A DNA stretch of 64,000 nt, from assembly GCA_030528455.1 (NCBI GenBank), contig JAUMYW010000007.1, positions 1 through 64,000 on the forward strand, given 5' to 3'. The notes below the pieces were generated by a model. The model ran no database searches, was not told the DNA's origin, and saw only the letters and a program-made list of their open reading frames with translations. The number at the start of each line of letters is the position of its first letter. Position 1 is the first letter of the stretch. The position numbers and the translations under genes are program-made. Positions 18,821 through 28,231 of this stretch are shown here, one piece after another. Source of the stretch: Neisseria sp. (GTDB lineage Bacteria > Pseudomonadota > Gammaproteobacteria > Burkholderiales > Neisseriaceae).

Positions 18821-19090
18821 ATGGCAGACAGTTTGGAAACGGCATTGAAAGCCTTGATTTTGCAGGAAACGGACAAGACCGATTTGCTGTCTTTGGAAGA
18901 TTTCGGCGACGACGAGCCTCTGTTCGGCGACGGCAGCCGTCTGGCTTTGGATTCTTTGGACGCATTGCAGGTGGCCGTTGCCTTGCAGCAGCAGTTCGGC
19001 GTGCGTTTGCAGGGCGACAGAATGGTCCGGCAGCATATGATGTGCGTGCGCGATTTGGCGGTGTTTGTCCGTACGGAGCGCGGCGGATGA
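18821..19090 (+). CDS. Acyl carrier protein of the dar-like cluster
   Basis: 89 residues. The attachment site for 4'-phosphopantetheine is S45 in the motif LALDSLDALQ. The helix-loop arrangement and acidic first half are normal for an ACP, although the protein is a little longer than housekeeping AcpP. The stop codon overlaps the start of the next ketosynthase (ATGA), so a dedicated carrier-ketosynthase pairing is likely. Confidence 0.9.
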   Translation: MADSLETALKALILQETDKTDLLSLEDFGDDEPLFGDGSRLALDSLDALQVAVALQQQFGVRLQGDRMVRQHMMCVRDLAVFVRTERGG

Positions 19091-20100
19091 CTTATCTTTG
19101 CGGCAGCAGCGTGCATTACGGCGTGCCGTCTGACGAAACGTTCGATTTTCTCGGCGTTTTGCAGACGGCCAAATATTACCGCGCTTTCGGAGCGGAGCGT
19201 TTGGACATTCCGCAAACGGCGGCCGTCTGCATGGCGCAAATCCGTGCCTCTGTGCAGGAAGCCGGTTGGCCGTCTGAAAAACTGCACGAAGTGCCGCTTT
19301 TTATCGGCTCGACTTCCTATACCGTGGCCGACAGCGAACGTCCCGATTTTTGCGGCGAACCGTCTTATTTGTTGAACGATTTGGCCGAATGTCTGCGCAG
19401 CGAAGGCGGTTTTGCCGCCGTTCACGGTTTCGCAACTTCCTGTACTTCCGCCGCCAATGCCCTGATGCAGGCACACCGTTTGCTGGAAAGCGGTTTGGCG
19501 GAGCGCGTACTGGTTTTGGGCGTGGAGAGCTTCAATCTGCTCACGCTGATGCATTTTCACAGCCTGGGACTGCTCAGCAGCGAATACCGTCCTTTCCGGG
19601 CGGCAGGCCTGATTTTGGGCGAAGGCGCGGCCTGTTTGGCCTTGAGCCGCTCGAGGCCGTCTGCAGACGGCAGCGTTTGGCGTTTGGCCGGCATTGCGGC
19701 GCACACCGACACGGCGCAGCCTGCCGAAAGCAGCAGCGGAGCGATGGCAACAGTGATGCAGACGGCATTGGCACGGGCGGATGTTGCGCCGCATCGGATT
19801 GCCGAAGTAAAAGCGCACGCCGTCGGCAGTGCGGGCAGCGATGCGGCGGAACGGCAGGCTTTGTTGGCGGTGTTCGGCCGCGAACCGCCCTTGGTCTGTA
19901 TCAAGCCGCAAACCGGACATACTTTGGGTGCGAGTGCGGCGGTGGAAACGGCTTTGTGGCGGCAGGCGGCAGGCCGTCTGAAAACGGGAAAAACGGATTT
20001 TGGCGGAACAGAAAACCGGCAGGCAAACCATTATCTTCTGGCCAACTTTTTCGGTTTCGGCGGCAATCTGGTTTCCGCTGTTTGGGAGGTGTCGGAATGA
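19087..20100 (+). CDS. Beta-ketoacyl-ACP synthase (KAS I/II type) of the dar-like cluster
   Basis: 337 residues. This is an elongating ketosynthase with the Cys-His-His triad in place: C119 (HGFATSCTSAAN), H244 (EVKAHAVGSAG) and H278 (PQTGHTLGASAA). It is shorter than housekeeping FabF (about 410). The start at 19087 overlaps the ACP stop; the next gene again overlaps its stop. A palindromic double DUS sits inside the coding sequence at 19656-19671. With the degenerate partner downstream it may form a ketosynthase/chain-length-factor pair. Confidence 0.85.
   Translation: MTYLCGSSVHYGVPSDETFDFLGVLQTAKYYRAFGAERLDIPQTAAVCMAQIRASVQEAGWPSEKLHEVPLFIGSTSYTVADSERPDFCGEPSYLLNDLAECLRSEGGFAAVHGFATSCTSAANALMQAHRLLESGLAERVLVLGVESFNLLTLMHFHSLGLLSSEYRPFRAAGLILGEGAACLALSRSRPSADGSVWRLAGIAAHTDTAQPAESSSGAMATVMQTALARADVAPHRIAEVKAHAVGSAGSDAAERQALLAVFGREPPLVCIKPQTGHTLGASAAVETALWRQAAGRLKTGKTDFGGTENRQANHYLLANFFGFGGNLVSAVWEVSE
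19656..19671 (+). repeat. Self-complementary double DUS within the ketosynthase gene
   Basis: GCCGTCTGCAGACGGC is a perfect 16-base palindrome made of two overlapping, opposite uptake sequences that share the central TGCA. Only the CA-ending DUS form can overlap in this way. It lies in frame inside the ketosynthase coding sequence. Confidence 0.85.
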
Positions 20101-20837
20101 AAGTTGCCGTGTGCGCCTCCGCCTGTTTCCATGCGGAAAACAACCGCGATAAAACACTTTTGAAAGCTGCCGGTCTGGACGTGCGCCGCATGAGTGCGCA
20201 AAGCCGTTTTGCCGTGGCGGGCATTTTGCCTTTCCGCGAACGCAGACTGCCTCCCGAAACCGCCGTTTTTTTCGGAACGGACTTCGGCTCGCGCAACGTG
20301 TTTGATACCATGCGGCGGAATATGCGGCAGGGTTTTGCCAAACCTTTGGATTTTCTCGCCCACCTGCACAATGCGCCCGTTTTCCATGTATGCGCCGCTC
20401 TGGGGCTGTCGGGCGTGTCGGTGGTCGAAGCGGCGGACAATCGTCCGCACAATTGGCTGAAACCGCTGTTTCAAGCCATGCTGCATCTGAATGCCTGCGG
20501 CGGCTACGCGCTGGCCGGCTGGTGTTTGGAAACGCCCGATGCAGACGGCACGGGTGCGGGCGGCGGCAGTTTGTGGCTGCTGCTGTCGGCAGAGGAAACA
20601 GGTGCGGCGGAACTGGAATTGCAGCAGGCAGAGGCTTTCGCAATGCCGTCTGCAGACCGCCTGCACGTTTTGTCTGACGGAGAGGGAAACAACTTTCTGC
20701 AACAGGCAACCGGCTTGTTTTCCGCTTTGCAGGCCGGACAGGTTTGGCAGCTGCCGCCGCCGCTGCCGGACACGGTATGGCGGTTGCGCGTGCATTCGCT
20801 TTTGCCGTTTGCCGTACCGTCTGCACCGCAAATTTAA
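20097..20837 (+). CDS. Ketosynthase-like protein lacking the active-site cysteine (chain-length-factor-like)
   Basis: 246 residues, about the size of the stand-alone N-terminal beta-ketoacyl-synthase-like family. The region [18 protein letters not shown] followed by [20 protein letters not shown] aligns with the ketosynthase N-terminal half. At the position of the nucleophile elbow the sequence reads VEAADN, with no cysteine. It therefore probably cannot condense and may act as a structural partner for the ketosynthase encoded just upstream (4-base overlap). The C-terminal half has no clear motif. Last gene of the cluster; parC follows after 133 bases. Confidence 0.65.
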   Translation: MKVAVCASACFHAENNRDKTLLKAAGLDVRRMSAQSRFAVAGILPFRERRLPPETAVFFGTDFGSRNVFDTMRRNMRQGFAKPLDFLAHLHNAPVFHVCAALGLSGVSVVEAADNRPHNWLKPLFQAMLHLNACGGYALAGWCLETPDADGTGAGGGSLWLLLSAEETGAAELELQQAEAFAMPSADRLHVLSDGEGNNFLQQATGLFSALQAGQVWQLPPPLPDTVWRLRVHSLLPFAVPSAPQI

Positions 20838-20970
20838 GACGGTAAAACCGTTTTCACGCGGCATCCGCTGTTCAGCAATGTCTTTACAGACGGCCCTGCC
20901 GCCGCCCGAAATCCACGAACAGGCCGAATTGTTTTACAATACGGCCTTTGTTTTATCTGCCGGAAACGCC

Positions 20971-23274
20971 ATGAACGACAAGCCGAACACGCCGCAGGAC
21001 GGAGACGATTACCTCCTGTTGGGACAATATGCCGAACGCGCCTATCTGGAATACGCCATGAGCGTGGTCAAAGGGCGCGCGCTGCCCGAAGTTGCAGACG
21101 GCCAGAAGCCCGTGCAGAGGCGGATTTTGTATGCCATGAAGGAAATGGGTTTGGGCAGTGGCGCGAAACACGTCAAATCCGCCCGCGTGGTCGGCGACGT
21201 TATCGGCAAATTCCACCCGCACGGCGATGCCTCGGCCTATGATGCGATGGTCCGCATGGCGCAGGATTTTTCCCTGCGCTATCCCTTGGTGGACGGGCAG
21301 GGCAGCTTCGGTTCGCGGGACGGCTACGGCGCGGCGGCCATGCGTTACACCGAAGCGCGGCTCACGCCGATTGCCGAGTTGCTGTTGTCGGAAGTGCATC
21401 AGGGTACGGTCGATTTCATTCCGAACTATGACGGCACATTTACCGAACCCCAGCTTCTTCCCGCGCGGCTGCCGATGGTGCTGCTCAACGGCGCGTCCGG
21501 CATTGCCGTAGGCATGTCGACCGAAATCCCTTCGCACAATCTGCGCGAAGTCGGCGAAGCAGCGGTTGCCTTGTTGAAAAAACCGTCGCTCGACACCGAA
21601 CAATTGATGGCCTATATTCCCGCGCCCGACTTTCCGACCGGCGCACACATCATCAGCCAGCCCAAAGATTTGCGGCAGATTTACGAAACCGGCCGCGGCA
21701 GTCTGCGCGTGCGTGCGCGTTACAAAATCGAAAAACTCGAACGCGGCCACTGGCGTCTGGTCGTTACCGAACTGCCGCCGAATACCAGCACGCAGAAAGT
21801 GCTGACCGACATCGAAGAGCAGACCAATCCCAAGCCGAAAGCGGGCAAAAAACAGCTTTCCCAAGAACAGCTCAATACCAAAAAACTGATGCTCGATTTA
21901 ATCGAACGCGTGCGGGACGAGAGCGACGGCGATGCGCCCGTCCGTTTGGTGTTCGAGCCGAAATCCAGCCGCATCAATCCCGAGCAGTTTGCGAACACGC
22001 TGATGGTGCAGACCGATTTGGAAAGCAATGTACCGGTCAGCTTCGTGATGATCGGCAACGACGGCAAACCGGCGCAGAAAAACCTGAAAACGATTTTGCA
22101 GGAGTGGCTGGGCTTCCGCGTGGCAACGGTTACACGCCGTCTGCAGCACCGTTTGGCGCAGGTGGAAAAACGCATTCACATTCTCGAAGGCCGCCTGACC
22201 GTTTTCCTGCACATCGATGAAGTTATCCGCGTCATCCGCGAATCGGACGAACCCAAGCCCGAATTGATGGAGGCCTTCGGCCTGACCGAAATTCAAGCCG
22301 AAGATATTTTGGAAATCCGCCTGCGCCAGCTCGCCCGTTTGGAAGGTTTCAAGCTGGAAAAAGAATTGGGCGAATTGCGCGAAGAAGAAGGTCGTCTGAA
22401 AACCTGGCTTTCCGATGAAAACGAAAAGAAAAAGCTCATCGTCAAAGAAATTCAGGCCGACATCAGACAATACGGGGACGACCGCCGTACTTTGGTCGAA
22501 AGTGCCGAACGCGCCGTGCTGGCGCAAACCACGGCAGACGAGCCGGTAACGCTGATTTTGTCGGAAAAAGGCTGGATACGCAGCCGTGTCGGACACCATC
22601 TCGATTTGAGCCAAACCGCCTTCAAAGAAGGCGATGCGCTGAAACAGGTTTTGGAAGGGCGCACGGTTTGGCCGGTAGTGGTTCTGGACAACCAGGGCCG
22701 CAGCTATACGCTCGATGCGGCCGATATTCCCGGCGGACGCGGAGACGGTGTGCCTTTGTCGTCATTGGTTGAATTGCAGGCCGGCGCGCAGGTTGCCGCC
22801 ATTCTCACCGGTCTGCCGCAGCAGCATTATCTGCTCGCCGGAAGCGGCGGTTACGGCTTTATCGCCAAGCTGGAAGACCTGACCGGCCGCGTGAAAGCGG
22901 GCAAAGCTGTGATGATTTTGGAAAACGGCGAAAACGTTCTGCCGCCCGTGCCGCTGTTTGCCGTGTCGCTGATTAATCCCGACTGCAAAGTCGTGCTGGC
23001 ATCGAGCGGCAACCGCCTGCTGGCGTTTCCGGTCGGCGAATTGAAAGTGATGGCCAAAGGGCGCGGTTTGCAGCTGATGAATCTGGCAGACGGCGAAACC
23101 TTGTCGTTTGCCGCCATCGTGCAGACCGAATACTACATCGCGGAAAGCATAGGCAAACGCGGCGGCAACCATCAGGAACGCCTGCGGATTGCAGACATCG
23201 CCAACAAACGCGGCCGCAAAGGGAAACTTTTGGATATTCAAGGCCGTCTGAAAAATATTGCGGCGGCGGAGTGA
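20971..23274 (+). CDS. parC: DNA topoisomerase IV subunit A
   Basis: 767 residues. ParC cuts and rejoins DNA to unlink daughter chromosomes. The catalytic tyrosine is Y126 ([11 protein letters not shown]). The C-terminal beta-pinwheel repeats start near residue 490 ([17 protein letters not shown]). ParC rather than GyrA is indicated by the length and by the lack of a clear GyrA box. In the quinolone-determining region the sequence is HGDASAYDA, giving A87, S88 and D91 where gonococcal ParC has S87, S88 and E91. The start at 20971 ([14 protein letters not shown]) is set by similarity. Its stop overlaps the rsmJ start. Confidence 0.95.
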   Translation: MNDKPNTPQDGDDYLLLGQYAERAYLEYAMSVVKGRALPEVADGQKPVQRRILYAMKEMGLGSGAKHVKSARVVGDVIGKFHPHGDASAYDAMVRMAQDFSLRYPLVDGQGSFGSRDGYGAAAMRYTEARLTPIAELLLSEVHQGTVDFIPNYDGTFTEPQLLPARLPMVLLNGASGIAVGMSTEIPSHNLREVGEAAVALLKKPSLDTEQLMAYIPAPDFPTGAHIISQPKDLRQIYETGRGSLRVRARYKIEKLERGHWRLVVTELPPNTSTQKVLTDIEEQTNPKPKAGKKQLSQEQLNTKKLMLDLIERVRDESDGDAPVRLVFEPKSSRINPEQFANTLMVQTDLESNVPVSFVMIGNDGKPAQKNLKTILQEWLGFRVATVTRRLQHRLAQVEKRIHILEGRLTVFLHIDEVIRVIRESDEPKPELMEAFGLTEIQAEDILEIRLRQLARLEGFKLEKELGELREEEGRLKTWLSDENEKKKLIVKEIQADIRQYGDDRRTLVESAERAVLAQTTADEPVTLILSEKGWIRSRVGHHLDLSQTAFKEGDALKQVLEGRTVWPVVVLDNQGRSYTLDAADIPGGRGDGVPLSSLVELQAGAQVAAILTGLPQQHYLLAGSGGYGFIAKLEDLTGRVKAGKAVMILENGENVLPPVPLFAVSLINPDCKVVLASSGNRLLAFPVGELKVMAKGRGLQLMNLADGETLSFAAIVQTEYYIAESIGKRGGNHQERLRIADIANKRGRKGKLLDIQGRLKNIAAAE

Positions 23275-24086
23275 TGGCGGCAATACCTTTCATCAGCCGC
23301 CAAGCCGCGCCGGAAACCTTGGAGCGGGCGGCGGCGTTCGGTTTGAGGCCGTCCGAAAGTGCTGCCGGCGGTGTTGCAGACGGCAGAAATCTGCCGCGCG
23401 GCAGCCTCTATCTTTTGGCGGACGAGTGCGGAATTGCTCTGGCCAAGGCAGGAGAAAAAGGCGTGGTGCGCGTTGATTTTACGGGCGGTGCGGCACAATA
23501 CCGGCGCACCAAAGGCGGCGGCGAACTGATTGCCAAGGCGGTTAACCATGCGGCCAAGCCGCTGGTGTGGGACGCAACGGGCGGCTTGGGACGCGACAGT
23601 TTCGTGCTGGCGGCGCAGGGTTTGCAGGTTTGCACCTTCGAGCGGCATCCGATTGTCGCGCTCTTGCTTTCAGACGGCCTTGCACGCGCAGTAGAAAGCG
23701 AAGATGCGGAAACGGCGGAAATCGCGCGGCGCATTACGCTGGTGCAGGGAAATGCGGCGGAAATGATGGCGGACTTTGCGGTGCGGAACGGCCGCCCCGA
23801 TGTCGTGTATCTCGATCCGATGTATCCGGTGCGGCAGAAATCGGCGGCGGTTAAAAAAGAGATGGCGTATTTTCACGATTTGGTCGGGGAAGCGGCTGCG
23901 GAGGACGATGCGGCTCTGCTGGTGGCGGCAAAGGCAGCGGCGAAAAAACGCGTGGTGGTGAAACGTCCGCGTTTGGGCGAGTGGCTGGCAAACGAGGAGC
24001 CTGCTTACCAATACGGCGGCAAATCAATCCGTTTCGATGTGTATCTGCCCGATTTCCCGGTATCGGCGGGTGTGCAAACGGCATAG
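23274..24086 (+). CDS. rsmJ: 16S rRNA (guanine-1516-N2) methyltransferase
   Basis: 270 residues. RsmJ methylates G1516 in the small-subunit decoding region. The SAM-binding motif is VWDATGGLGRDSFVLAAQG and the catalytic motif is YLDPMYP. The conserved Arg-rich VVKRPRLGEWLA follows. The ATG at 23274 shares its A with the parC stop codon; a GTG 3 bases earlier is possible. Translational coupling with parC is likely. Confidence 0.93.
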   Translation: MAAIPFISRQAAPETLERAAAFGLRPSESAAGGVADGRNLPRGSLYLLADECGIALAKAGEKGVVRVDFTGGAAQYRRTKGGGELIAKAVNHAAKPLVWDATGGLGRDSFVLAAQGLQVCTFERHPIVALLLSDGLARAVESEDAETAEIARRITLVQGNAAEMMADFAVRNGRPDVVYLDPMYPVRQKSAAVKKEMAYFHDLVGEAAAEDDAALLVAAKAAAKKRVVVKRPRLGEWLANEEPAYQYGGKSIRFDVYLPDFPVSAGVQTA

Positions 24087-24100
24087 AAAAAGGAGTGAAC

Positions 24101-24952
24101 ATGAAACAACTGCCGCCCGAAGCGTTCGGCAAGTCCCTGAGTGTCGTGCAAAAAGCGGCTTTGCAGCAGAAAATTGCGCAACATTATGCCGGTGCTTTAG
24201 AGGGAATGTGCAATTTGTGGTTGAACGGTCTGCATTTGGGTTATGTGAACGCCAAATGGAGGGAACGTATCGTCCGCGACTGGCGGGGCCGTCTGAAAAA
24301 CCGTGCAGACGGCATCTTTTTGGACGCAGACGACTGGCTCTCGATGGGTGATGCTTTGCAGCATATGTGCAGGAGCTGGCACGACATGGGCTTGTTCGGC
24401 GGCTGGCGCAACGAATGCTTCGATGTATTTGACGGGCAGGGCGGAGTCTTGTTTGCCCTGGAACGTTCCGCCTTCCGGCCGTTGGGACTGCTCAGCCGCG
24501 CCGTTCATCTGAACGGTTTGCAGCAGGGTGCAGACGGCATCGTGCGTTTTTGGATAGGCCGCCGCAGCCCGTATAAAGCGGTCGATCCGAACAAGCTGGA
24601 CAATCTGGTCGGCGGCGGCGTGGCGGCAGGAGAAAAAGTGGAAGATGCCGTACGCAGGGAGGCGTGGGAAGAAGCGGGTGTGCCGGAGCATTTGCTGCAC
24701 GGTGCCGGGTGTCTGTCGGAGCGCCAGAGTCTGCGGCAGGTGTCTCGCGGGCTGCACCGCGAAACCCTGTATATTTTCGATGTCCGGCTGCCCGAAGGTT
24801 TTGTACCGGAAAACCAAGACGGCGAGGTGGCGGAGTTTGTACTGATGGAGGCGCATGATTTGGCGGAAGCCATGTGCGGCGGCCTGCTGATGAACGATGC
24901 CTTGCTGGCAACGGCGGATTGTTTTGCGCGGCACGGATTATTTGAATTTTGA
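24101..24952 (+). CDS. Nudix hydrolase with DUF4743-type N-terminus (thiamine-pyrophosphokinase-related type)
   Basis: 283 residues. The Nudix box is GGGVAAGEKVEDAVRREAWE followed by EAGV (GX5EX7REUXEEXGU), near residues 168-191. The N-terminal 120 residues match the DUF4743 domain found with this Nudix type in fungi, plants and bacteria. Plant and bacterial relatives hydrolyse diphosphates of damaged thiamine forms, so a housecleaning role is possible; the substrate here is unproven. The ATG at 24101 follows AAGGAG. A DUS lies inside the gene at about 24281-24312. Confidence 0.8.
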   Translation: MKQLPPEAFGKSLSVVQKAALQQKIAQHYAGALEGMCNLWLNGLHLGYVNAKWRERIVRDWRGRLKNRADGIFLDADDWLSMGDALQHMCRSWHDMGLFGGWRNECFDVFDGQGGVLFALERSAFRPLGLLSRAVHLNGLQQGADGIVRFWIGRRSPYKAVDPNKLDNLVGGGVAAGEKVEDAVRREAWEEAGVPEHLLHGAGCLSERQSLRQVSRGLHRETLYIFDVRLPEGFVPENQDGEVAEFVLMEAHDLAEAMCGGLLMNDALLATADCFARHGLFEF

Positions 24953-25030
24953 ACCGGGGATGCAGACGGCTTGCAGCAGGGCTGTTTCTCTGTTCTAAGA
25001 AAATCTGATTGCAGCCTTCCGAATAACGGA

Positions 25031-25059
25031 TTGCATAAAATGTATAAAACGCATACCAT
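25031..25059 (+). promoter_or_regulatory. Probable promoter of the hpaR-hpaC-like pair
   Basis: TTGCAT (25031-25036) and TACCAT (25054-25059) are 17 bases apart, 55 bases before the GTG start. The surrounding bases are clearly AT-richer than the flanking genes. Regulators of this MarR type usually bind AT-rich palindromes at their own promoter, but I could not fix an operator by eye. Confidence 0.5.
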
Positions 25060-25113
25060 TCGTTCAAAAATAAACAATTCGGTCAACTTTCCCGTTTTCG
25101 AGAGGAGAAAAAC

Positions 25114-25563
25114 GTGAGCCGCCCGTTAAAGCACGCATCTCTGAATATCCGCCTGATTCAAACCCGAGAAGCCCTGATGAACAACTTCCGTCCGATTTTG
25201 AACGATGCGGGCGTAACCGACCAACAGTGGCGGATTATCCGTCTGCTGGCAGAAAGCGGTACGTTGGATTTTCAGGAATTGGCCGCAAAGGCCTGTATTT
25301 TGCGCCCGAGTCTGACCGGTATCCTGACCCGTTTGGAGAAAAGCGGATTTTTGGTGCGCTTGAAACCGTCCAACGACCAACGCCGCGTTTTCCTGAAACT
25401 GACTGAAGCCGGAGAAAAAATGTATATCGACACATGCAGCCGCGTGGACGATTGTTATGATTTGATTGAAGCCAAGTGGTCGAAAGCCAAAATCGAACAA
25501 TTGCACGAATTGCTGGCGGACTTCTGCCAATGTATGAACCAAGAAACGGAAAAAGCCGAATAA
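25114..25563 (+). CDS. MarR-family regulator (HpaR/FarR/NadR-like)
   Basis: 149 residues. The winged helix spans about residues 33-105 and reads TDQQWRIIRLLAESGTLDFQ then ILRPSLTGILTRLEKSGF and KPSNDQRRVFLKLTEAGE. This is strikingly like neisserial FarR/NadR, a repressor released by 4-hydroxyphenylacetate and relatives, and like HpaR of 4-HPA catabolic operons. The GTG start follows AGAGGAG. The stop codon shares a base with the flavin reductase gene, so the two form a unit. In pathogenic Neisseria this regulator controls adhesin and fatty-acid efflux genes, so its targets here may be elsewhere. I cannot tell FarR from HpaR by eye. Confidence 0.85.
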   Translation: MSRPLKHASLNIRLIQTREALMNNFRPILNDAGVTDQQWRIIRLLAESGTLDFQELAAKACILRPSLTGILTRLEKSGFLVRLKPSNDQRRVFLKLTEAGEKMYIDTCSRVDDCYDLIEAKWSKAKIEQLHELLADFCQCMNQETEKAE

Positions 25564-26066
25564 TGCCCGGATTATCAGAAACACAGCAACACTTTCGCGA
25601 TGCCATGGCCGCCTGCGTTTCGGGGGTACACGTCGTTACAACAGACGGCAGTGCGGGGCGTTACGGCATTACGATGACGGCGGTTTCACCCGTAACGGAC
25701 GAACCGCCGACATTGATGCTCTGCATCAACAGGCAGGCGGGTATTGTGCCGGTGTTGCAGCAAAACCGTGCTTTGTGCGTCAATATTTTGTCTGCAGGGC
25801 AGCAGGACTTGGCAGAACATTTTGCAGGCATAACCAAACTGCCTCCTCAGGAGCGTTTTGAATATCATTCTTGGCATCGCGGCAAAAACGGTCAGTTGCA
25901 GGTAGAGGGAGCTTTGGCACATCTGCACGGCAATTTGGCGCAGGAATGGGAAGTCGGTACGCATAAAGTTTTTTTGGCGGAAATCGACGAAATCACCGTG
26001 TATGGTGATGCCTTGAACAATCCGGCTTTGGTCTATTTTCGAAGGAAATTCGGCGGATTGTTGTAA
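25563..26066 (+). CDS. Flavin reductase, HpaC-like
   Basis: 167 residues of the flavin-reductase-like FMN-binding split-barrel family. Typical segments are FRDAMAACVSGVHVVTT, then GITMTAVSPVTDEPPTLMLC and LCVNILSAGQQDLAEHFAG. HpaC-type enzymes supply reduced flavin to a separate oxygenase such as HpaB (4-hydroxyphenylacetate 3-monooxygenase). The pairing with an HpaR-like regulator supports that subfamily, yet no oxygenase gene lies in the window. The start (25563) overlaps the regulator's stop codon. Confidence 0.8.
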   Translation: MPGLSETQQHFRDAMAACVSGVHVVTTDGSAGRYGITMTAVSPVTDEPPTLMLCINRQAGIVPVLQQNRALCVNILSAGQQDLAEHFAGITKLPPQERFEYHSWHRGKNGQLQVEGALAHLHGNLAQEWEVGTHKVFLAEIDEITVYGDALNNPALVYFRRKFGGLL

Positions 26067-26090
26067 AGATAGTCATATAAAGATAAAGAT

Positions 26091-26131
26091 ATGCCGTCTG
26101 CAACTTTCCGGATAGGGTTTGCAGACGGCAT
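26091..26131. terminator. Inverted CA-type DUS pair, bidirectional terminator
   Basis: ATGCCGTCTGCAA (26091-26103) and TTGCAGACGGCAT (26119-26131) form a perfect 13-bp stem with a 15-base loop. The pair lies between convergent genes (flavin reductase on the plus strand, mnmG on the minus strand), where a two-way terminator is expected. Confidence 0.75.
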
Positions 26132-26149
26132 TGTTTGCTTGGGTAAGAT

Positions 26150-28036
26150 TTATTTTGCGTCTCTAAACCCGCGTTTCAAATGCACCATCAGCAGCGCGAC
26201 TGCGGCAGGCGTTACCCCCGAAATCCGTGAAGCCTGCCCCACTGTTTCGGGACGGTGTTGGTTGAGTTTCTGCTGCACTTCGGCGGACAAGCCTTTCACT
26301 TTGCCGTAATCGATGTTTGCAGGCAGCTGCAGTGTTTCCAAATCGCGGCGGCTGCCGATTTCCTCGTTTTGCCGCTCGATATAGCCCTGATATTTCACCT
26401 GAATTTCCACCTGTTCCACCACCGTTTCCGCCAATTCGTTTTCCGGCTTCGCACCGTCCAGCGTCATCAGCGCGGCGTAGTCCAGATTGGGACGGCGCAG
26501 CAAATCGTGCAGATTGGCTTCGCGGCTCAATTTTTGCCCGAACACGCGGATTTGTTCGCTTTCAGGCAGCTTGGCGGGTGTGTACCACGTTGATTTCAAA
26601 CGCTGGATTTCGCGTTCCACCTGCTCGCGCTTGTCGCTGAACGCTCGCCATTGCGCTTCAGAAACCAAGCCGATTTTGTAGCCGTCTTCGGTCAGGCGCA
26701 TATCGGCGTTGTCTTCGCGCAGTTGCAGGCGGTATTCGGCGCGGCTGGTAAACATGCGGTAGGGTTCGTTCACGCCTTTGGTAATCAAATCGTCCACCAA
26801 AACACCGAGATACGCCTGTTCGCGCCGCAAAATCAAAGGCTCCCGCCCGCGCACGAACTGCACGGCATTCGCGCCCGCCAGCAGGCCTTGCGCGGCGGCT
26901 TCTTCGTAGCCTGTGGTGCCGTTGATTTGTCCGGCGAAAAACAGCCCGTCTATGCTTTTGGTTTCCAAGCTGGCTTTCAGATTGCGCGGGTCAAAATAAT
27001 CGTATTCAATCGCGTAGCCGGGGCGCAAAATATGTGCGTTTTCCAGCCCTTTCATGCTGCGGACGAGCGCGATTTGCACGTCAAACGGCAGGCTGGTGGA
27101 AATGCCGTTGGGATAATATTCGTGGGTGCTCAGCCCTTCGGGTTCAAGGAAAATCTGATGGCTTTCCTTGTCGGCAAAACGGTTGATTTTGTCTTCGATA
27201 GACGGACAATAACGCGGACCCACACCCTCGATTTTGCCGGTAAACATCGGACTGCGGTCGAAACCGCTGCGGATAATATCGTGTGTTTTCAAGTTTGTAT
27301 GCGTAATCCAACACGACACTTGGCGCGGGTGCATGGCGGCGTTGCCGCGCACCGACATCACGGGAACGGGCGTGTCGCCGGGCTGCTCGGTAAGCCGGGA
27401 AAAATCAATGGTGCGCCCGTCCAAACGCGGCGGCGTGCCGGTTTTCAGACGGCTTTGCGGCAGTTGCAATTCTTTCAGGCAGCCTGAAAGTCCGTGCGCG
27501 GCAGGGTCGCCTGCGCGTCCGCCCGCGTAGTTTTCCATGCCGATGTGGATTTTGCCCGCCAGAAACGTCCCCGCCGTCAGCACCACCGCGCGGGCTTTAA
27601 ATTCCACGCCCATCGCGGTTTTCACGCCGCTCACGCGGCCGCCGTCCAGCGTGATGTCTTCCACCGATTGTTGGAATAATTCCAAATTTTCCTGATTTTC
27701 CAACAGGTAACGAATGGCGGCTTTGTACAGTACGCGGTCGGCTTGAGCGCGGGTGGCGCGAACCGCCGCGCCTTTGCTGGCGTTCAAACGGCGGAACTGA
27801 ATACCCGATTGGTCGGTTGCCAATGCCATCGCGCCGCCGAGCGCGTCCACTTCGCGGACGAGATGCCCTTTGCCGATGCCGCCGATGGACGGATTGCAGG
27901 ACATTTGTCCCAAAGTTTCAATATTGTGGGTGAGCAACAAAGTAGATGCGCCCATGCGGGCGGCGGCAAGTGCGGCTTCCGTGCCGGCGTGTCCGCCGCC
28001 GACCACGATAACATCATAAATTTTAGGGTAAATCAT
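26150..28036 (-). CDS. mnmG: tRNA uridine-5-carboxymethylaminomethyl modification enzyme MnmG (GidA)
   Basis: 628 residues. MnmG, with MnmE, modifies the wobble uridine of several tRNAs. The FAD-binding dinucleotide fold is at the N-terminus ([19 protein letters not shown]). Further signatures are [20 protein letters not shown] and [16 protein letters not shown]. The length and C-terminus ([12 protein letters not shown]) are complete. It stands alone on the minus strand, with a DUS terminator beyond its stop. Confidence 0.97.
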   Translation of the reverse strand: MIYPKIYDVIVVGGGHAGTEAALAAARMGASTLLLTHNIETLGQMSCNPSIGGIGKGHLVREVDALGGAMALATDQSGIQFRRLNASKGAAVRATRAQADRVLYKAAIRYLLENQENLELFQQSVEDITLDGGRVSGVKTAMGVEFKARAVVLTAGTFLAGKIHIGMENYAGGRAGDPAAHGLSGCLKELQLPQSRLKTGTPPRLDGRTIDFSRLTEQPGDTPVPVMSVRGNAAMHPRQVSCWITHTNLKTHDIIRSGFDRSPMFTGKIEGVGPRYCPSIEDKINRFADKESHQIFLEPEGLSTHEYYPNGISTSLPFDVQIALVRSMKGLENAHILRPGYAIEYDYFDPRNLKASLETKSIDGLFFAGQINGTTGYEEAAAQGLLAGANAVQFVRGREPLILRREQAYLGVLVDDLITKGVNEPYRMFTSRAEYRLQLREDNADMRLTEDGYKIGLVSEAQWRAFSDKREQVEREIQRLKSTWYTPAKLPESEQIRVFGQKLSREANLHDLLRRPNLDYAALMTLDGAKPENELAETVVEQVEIQVKYQGYIERQNEEIGSRRDLETLQLPANIDYGKVKGLSAEVQQKLNQHRPETVGQASRISGVTPAAVALLMVHLKRGFRDAK

Positions 28037-28231
28037 GGTGTCGGTAATATTGGAAAAATCGGCAGATTGTACGCTTTTTCCTGCCGGTCGGAAAGTTCGG
28101 GCTGTGCCGTCCGTGCTGCAGACGGCTTGCTTTGTCGGACAGGCTGTCGGGCGGGCATGGATTTTCGGACGGTTTTGTTTTATGGTTCGGGTTGGGTCGG
28201 AAGACCGATTGGAATTTGAGGAGAATGATAA

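Noticed and set aside
18373..20826. An 817-codon open frame on the minus strand across the dar-like cluster
   Set aside because: It is antisense to well-supported genes (permease, ACP, ketosynthases), has low-complexity Arg/Pro/Ala-rich composition, and shows no motif. GC-rich third positions of the sense genes suppress antisense stops.
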